From CAZWDO01 sp964632485 [NCBI: uncultured bacterium] (GTDB lineage: Bacteria; JAGOEH01): a stretch of 7,909 nt of DNA. How positions within the stretch are numbered: the first letter of the stretch is position 1; each line of letters begins with the position of its first letter. Position numbers and translations under genes: made by a program. The stretch is from NCBI GenBank assembly GCA_964632485.1, contig CAZWDO010000015.1:1-7909 (forward strand), given 5' to 3'. Below the pieces are notes generated by a model. That model did not search any database and was not told where the DNA came from. It saw only the letters and a program-made list of their open reading frames with translations. This document shows, piece by piece, positions 5,553 through 7,909 of the stretch.

Positions 5553-6299
5553 ATGTTTAAACGTCTGGCCAATTTATTCCGTGGTTTCGTAGGATTATTT
5601 ATTTCCGGTTTGGAAAAGCAGAATCCGGAAGCGTTGATTGAGTTGGAAAAGGAGAATTTACGTACCCAGATTGCTCGTTTCAATGATAATCTGGCGACGC
5701 ATGCCGGTTTTGTAGAACGGCTGATGCGGCAAATTAAGAATCTGGAAACACAGGAACGTGAATTAACAGCTAAGGTGTCAGTGCATATAAAAGCCGGTAA
5801 TCGTAAGATCGCCGGGGAAATTGCATTGCAGTTGCAGTCTGCCAAGACCCAGCTCCAGGAAAATCGTGAACAATTGGTCCAGGGGGAAGAAACCTATAAG
5901 AAATTGATTAAAACTCGCGATATTACGGTACAAGAAGCCAAGCAAAAAATTGAGAAACTGAAAATGATGCTCTCCGAAACAAAAATTCTGGAAGCTCAGG
6001 CTGAATTACAGGAAATGGCTTCTGGAATGATCAGTGAAATCGGCGGTACCGGCGACACACTCAATCGAGTAGAGGAATACCTGGACGAACGGCGCGATAA
6101 AGCAGCCGGTCGGGCGCGCGTGGCCTCCTCCTCAATTGATATGACCGAAGTCACGATGAAAGAAGCTGAACAGGAAGCCCTGGCTGATCAAGCTTTGGCT
6201 GAATTTGAAATTGCTCACGGTTTCTCATCTCCTATAACGCCGGAATCCCCTACAACTGAAGGTCCGGCCAAGGAATTGGGACCTAAAATAACGGAATAA
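5553..6299 (+). CDS. pspA: PspA/IM30-family membrane-protecting protein
   Basis: A 248-aa protein of the PspA/Vipp1 (ESCRT-III-like) family, which binds stressed inner membrane and assembles into helical or ring polymers. Residues 1-20 (MFKRLANLFRGFVGLFISGL) form the N-terminal amphipathic helix that inserts into lipid. NPEALIE follows at 24-30, then long coiled-coil helices (about 30-160) with AGNRKIAGEIALQLQ (81-95), and a last helix near 200-222 (MKEAEQEALADQALAEFEI). Residues 225-248 form a Pro/Ser/Thr-rich tail beyond the usual core, which is a little longer than typical. The start at 5553 is chosen because AAAGGAG (5538-5544) lies eight bases upstream; the ATG at 5535 would place this ribosome binding site inside the gene. 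It is followed after 37 bases by the binding-protein/OmpA fusion, with no terminator between, so the two form an operon. Confidence 0.9.
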   Translation: MFKRLANLFRGFVGLFISGLEKQNPEALIELEKENLRTQIARFNDNLATHAGFVERLMRQIKNLETQERELTAKVSVHIKAGNRKIAGEIALQLQSAKTQLQENREQLVQGEETYKKLIKTRDITVQEAKQKIEKLKMMLSETKILEAQAELQEMASGMISEIGGTGDTLNRVEEYLDERRDKAAGRARVASSSIDMTEVTMKEAEQEALADQALAEFEIAHGFSSPITPESPTTEGPAKELGPKITE

Positions 6300-6336
6300 C
6301 AACCCTTTATTCATAATTATATTAAGGAGGACCTTT

Positions 6337-7909
6337 ATGCCCGATCAAGTTGGACCCACTAAATTGGGAAAATTTGTGATTTTTTTGTTTGTGTTGGCGT
6401 GTTTGTTAATCGCCGGGTACTATTTTCGTAGCACTCTCTTCCCAAGCCATGAGGGAACAGGCGATCAGACTATCGATATGGATGAATTCAAAAAGCAGCA
6501 GGGTGTCGAGGCGATGGACCCGAAAGGAATCACGACGGTCAGCGAATACTCTTATATCCCTTCTGACAAACTACCTCCGGTTAAAGGCGTTAGTAGTTAT
6601 AAATGGGATGAAAAAGAAAAAGTCGTAAATTTTCCGATCAATATTTGGATTGGATGGTTACCGATTGTAGCTGCCAACCATGGATTCAGACCGAATACGG
6701 AGAGCGAGTTTTATAAGAAATTCGGATTTAAAGTCAATTTAAAGATTATTGACGATCCGGTAATCGCGCGCGATGCTTTTGCATCAGGTGAAAGTCAAAT
6801 CCTTTGGGGAACAATGGATATGATGGTTCTCTTCGCTCAGGAGCTAATGAAGGATTCGCGAACGGCGCCTCGTGTTTTCCAGCAAATTGACTGGTCCAAT
6901 GGGGGAGATGGGATTGTGGTACGCAGCAGTGTTGAAAGTGTCCGCGATCTGGTTGGCAAGACGATTGTTTATGCTCAAAACAGTCCTTCGCAATATTTCA
7001 TCAACAATTTGTTGCTCAATGCGGGAATTCAACCTTCCCAGGTTAAACATAAATTTACCGCGACCGCATTCGAAGCAGCGGCGGCTTTTGTGGCTGATCC
7101 CTCTATTGATGCCTGCGTTTCATGGGCTCCCGATATTTATAATATTCCTGATAAAGTCAAAAATACCCGCATTTTAACGACCACTGCCGAAGCCAATAAA
7201 CTGATCGCCGATGTCTGGGCTGTCCGGGCCGATTTTGCCACTGATCATGCTGATATCGTCGAAGGCCTGGTAACGGGTATCTTCGAGGGAATGCGCATGT
7301 TGAAAAATGATCAGGATTTAGCTAAAACCTTTCAGTGGATGGCTGAGGGATATGGTATGACTGTGGATGATATTCAAGCCATGGTTCAGGATGCGCATAT
7401 CACTAATTTTGCTGAAAATAAGGAATTCTTCCTCAATGCCAATTCCCCGGTCAATTTTGAACGGACCTGGAAAAACATCACCTTTGTGTATAAAGAATTG
7501 GGATTAGTAGCCACACCCACTCGGTTCGATGAAATCATGGATTTTTCGATGATCAAGAAACTGGATAAAAAGGGTCTTTTCAAGGATATGATTGACGAGA
7601 ATATTGCCAGTTTCGCGCCGACCAGCTACAGCCGAGTAAACGCTGAAAAGCCGATTCTGACACAAACTATCCGCATCAATTTTTACCCCAATTCTTCTAA
7701 TCTTTTTGAACCCCAACATGATGATATTGGAAATGTATTAGCGAACACGTTTTATGATCCAAATGTCAATGCGACGATGGAAAAAGTGGCTCGTCTGGTT
7801 GGGCAGTATGATCGGGCGGTTATCGCCATTATTGGGCATACTGATGGTTCAATGCGGGGCGCGGTCCCCGAATCGGCGGTGCAGGAGCTTTCCTTAGAAC
7901 GCGCCAATT
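6337..7909 (+). CDS. Membrane-anchored ABC substrate-binding protein fused to OmpA domain (partial)
   Basis: 524 residues are visible and the gene continues past the right edge. AAGGAGG (6324-6330) sets the start. Residues 11-30 are a single hydrophobic helix after a short N-terminus, most likely an inner-membrane anchor. Residues 98-400 resemble a NitT/TauT (SsuA/NMT1-like) periplasmic binding protein: INIWIGWLPIVAANHG (101-116), SVRDLVGKTIVYAQNSPSQY (201-220), LLLNAGI (225-231) and DACVSWAPDIYNI (258-270). From about 440 an OmpA C-terminal domain begins; GHTD (500-503) and LSLERA (518-523) carry the Asp and Arg that contact diaminopimelate in peptidoglycan in known OmpA domains. The protein would therefore be tethered to the inner membrane at one end and the cell wall at the other, with a ligand-binding domain between. 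I recall database entries of this type named as ABC transporter substrate-binding/OmpA family proteins. The ligand is unknown. ABC permease and ATPase genes may follow beyond the window. Confidence 0.85.
   Translation, partial: MPDQVGPTKLGKFVIFLFVLACLLIAGYYFRSTLFPSHEGTGDQTIDMDEFKKQQGVEAMDPKGITTVSEYSYIPSDKLPPVKGVSSYKWDEKEKVVNFPINIWIGWLPIVAANHGFRPNTESEFYKKFGFKVNLKIIDDPVIARDAFASGESQILWGTMDMMVLFAQELMKDSRTAPRVFQQIDWSNGGDGIVVRSSVESVRDLVGKTIVYAQNSPSQYFINNLLLNAGIQPSQVKHKFTATAFEAAAAFVADPSIDACVSWAPDIYNIPDKVKNTRILTTTAEANKLIADVWAVRADFATDHADIVEGLVTGIFEGMRMLKNDQDLAKTFQWMAEGYGMTVDDIQAMVQDAHITNFAENKEFFLNANSPVNFERTWKNITFVYKELGLVATPTRFDEIMDFSMIKKLDKKGLFKDMIDENIASFAPTSYSRVNAEKPILTQTIRINFYPNSSNLFEPQHDDIGNVLANTFYDPNVNATMEKVARLVGQYDRAVIAIIGHTDGSMRGAVPESAVQELSLERAN

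Noticed and set aside
6391-6403. VLAC as a lipobox in the binding-protein/OmpA fusion
   Set aside because: The hydrophobic stretch continues past the Cys (LLIAGYYF), which fits a membrane anchor better than a lipoprotein signal.
1-7909. CRISPR arrays, tRNA or rRNA genes, complete insertion sequences
   Set aside because: No regularly spaced repeats, cloverleaf-like sequence, rRNA motifs or transposase motifs were seen.

Overview
The window looks like a chromosomal segment of a moderately AT-rich, Gram-negative (diderm) bacterium. The evidence is an OmpA-type peptidoglycan-binding domain, a secreted DUF3298-like protein, strong Shine-Dalgarno sequences (AAAGGAG, AAGGAGG) and near-consensus sigma70-type promoters. 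I cannot name the lineage. The first ~560 bases are visibly more GC-rich than the rest and carry a damaged phage-type gene, so that end is probably the edge of a mobile element remnant.

Layout. (1) Bases 1-650, minus strand: a partial, frameshifted gene ending in a phage minor-head (Mu gpF / SPP1 gp7-like) motif, PPYHFNCRT. (2) Bases 579-793, plus strand: a short protein-like fragment whose frame breaks at a run of six C. (3) Bases 794-1113: AT-rich spacer with no gene. (4) Bases 1114-2977, plus strand: a promoter, a 59-aa symporter small accessory protein and an overlapping sodium:solute symporter (SSS family), forming a two-gene operon. (5) Bases 2978-3110: spacer ending in a striking G10/C8 hairpin. 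(6) Bases 3186-4334 (possibly to 3109), minus strand: a secreted protein with a DUF4163/DUF3298-like C-terminal half. (7) Bases 4511-5311, minus strand: a PPK2-family polyphosphate:nucleotide phosphotransferase behind a perfect TTGACA-17-TATAAT promoter. (8) Bases 5312-5552: AT-rich divergent control region. (9) Bases 5553-7909, plus strand: a PspA/IM30-family protein followed 37 bases later by a membrane-anchored NitT/TauT-type solute-binding protein fused to an OmpA-type peptidoglycan-binding domain, which runs off the window.

How the genes may work together (inference). The symporter pair is a self-contained uptake unit. PspA plus the anchored binding-protein/OmpA fusion looks like an envelope module: PspA would guard the inner membrane, while the fusion could bridge inner membrane and cell wall and sense or deliver a ligand, presumably to ABC permease and ATPase components beyond the right edge. 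The divergent PPK2 gene (polyphosphate/nucleotide energy metabolism) and the secreted DUF3298-like protein would suit a stress-response neighbourhood, but nothing in the sequence proves co-regulation.

Three places (near 113, 687-692 and 3220-3222) show convincing coding potential that changes frame by one base. Either the assembly has single-base indels or some of these genes are decaying.
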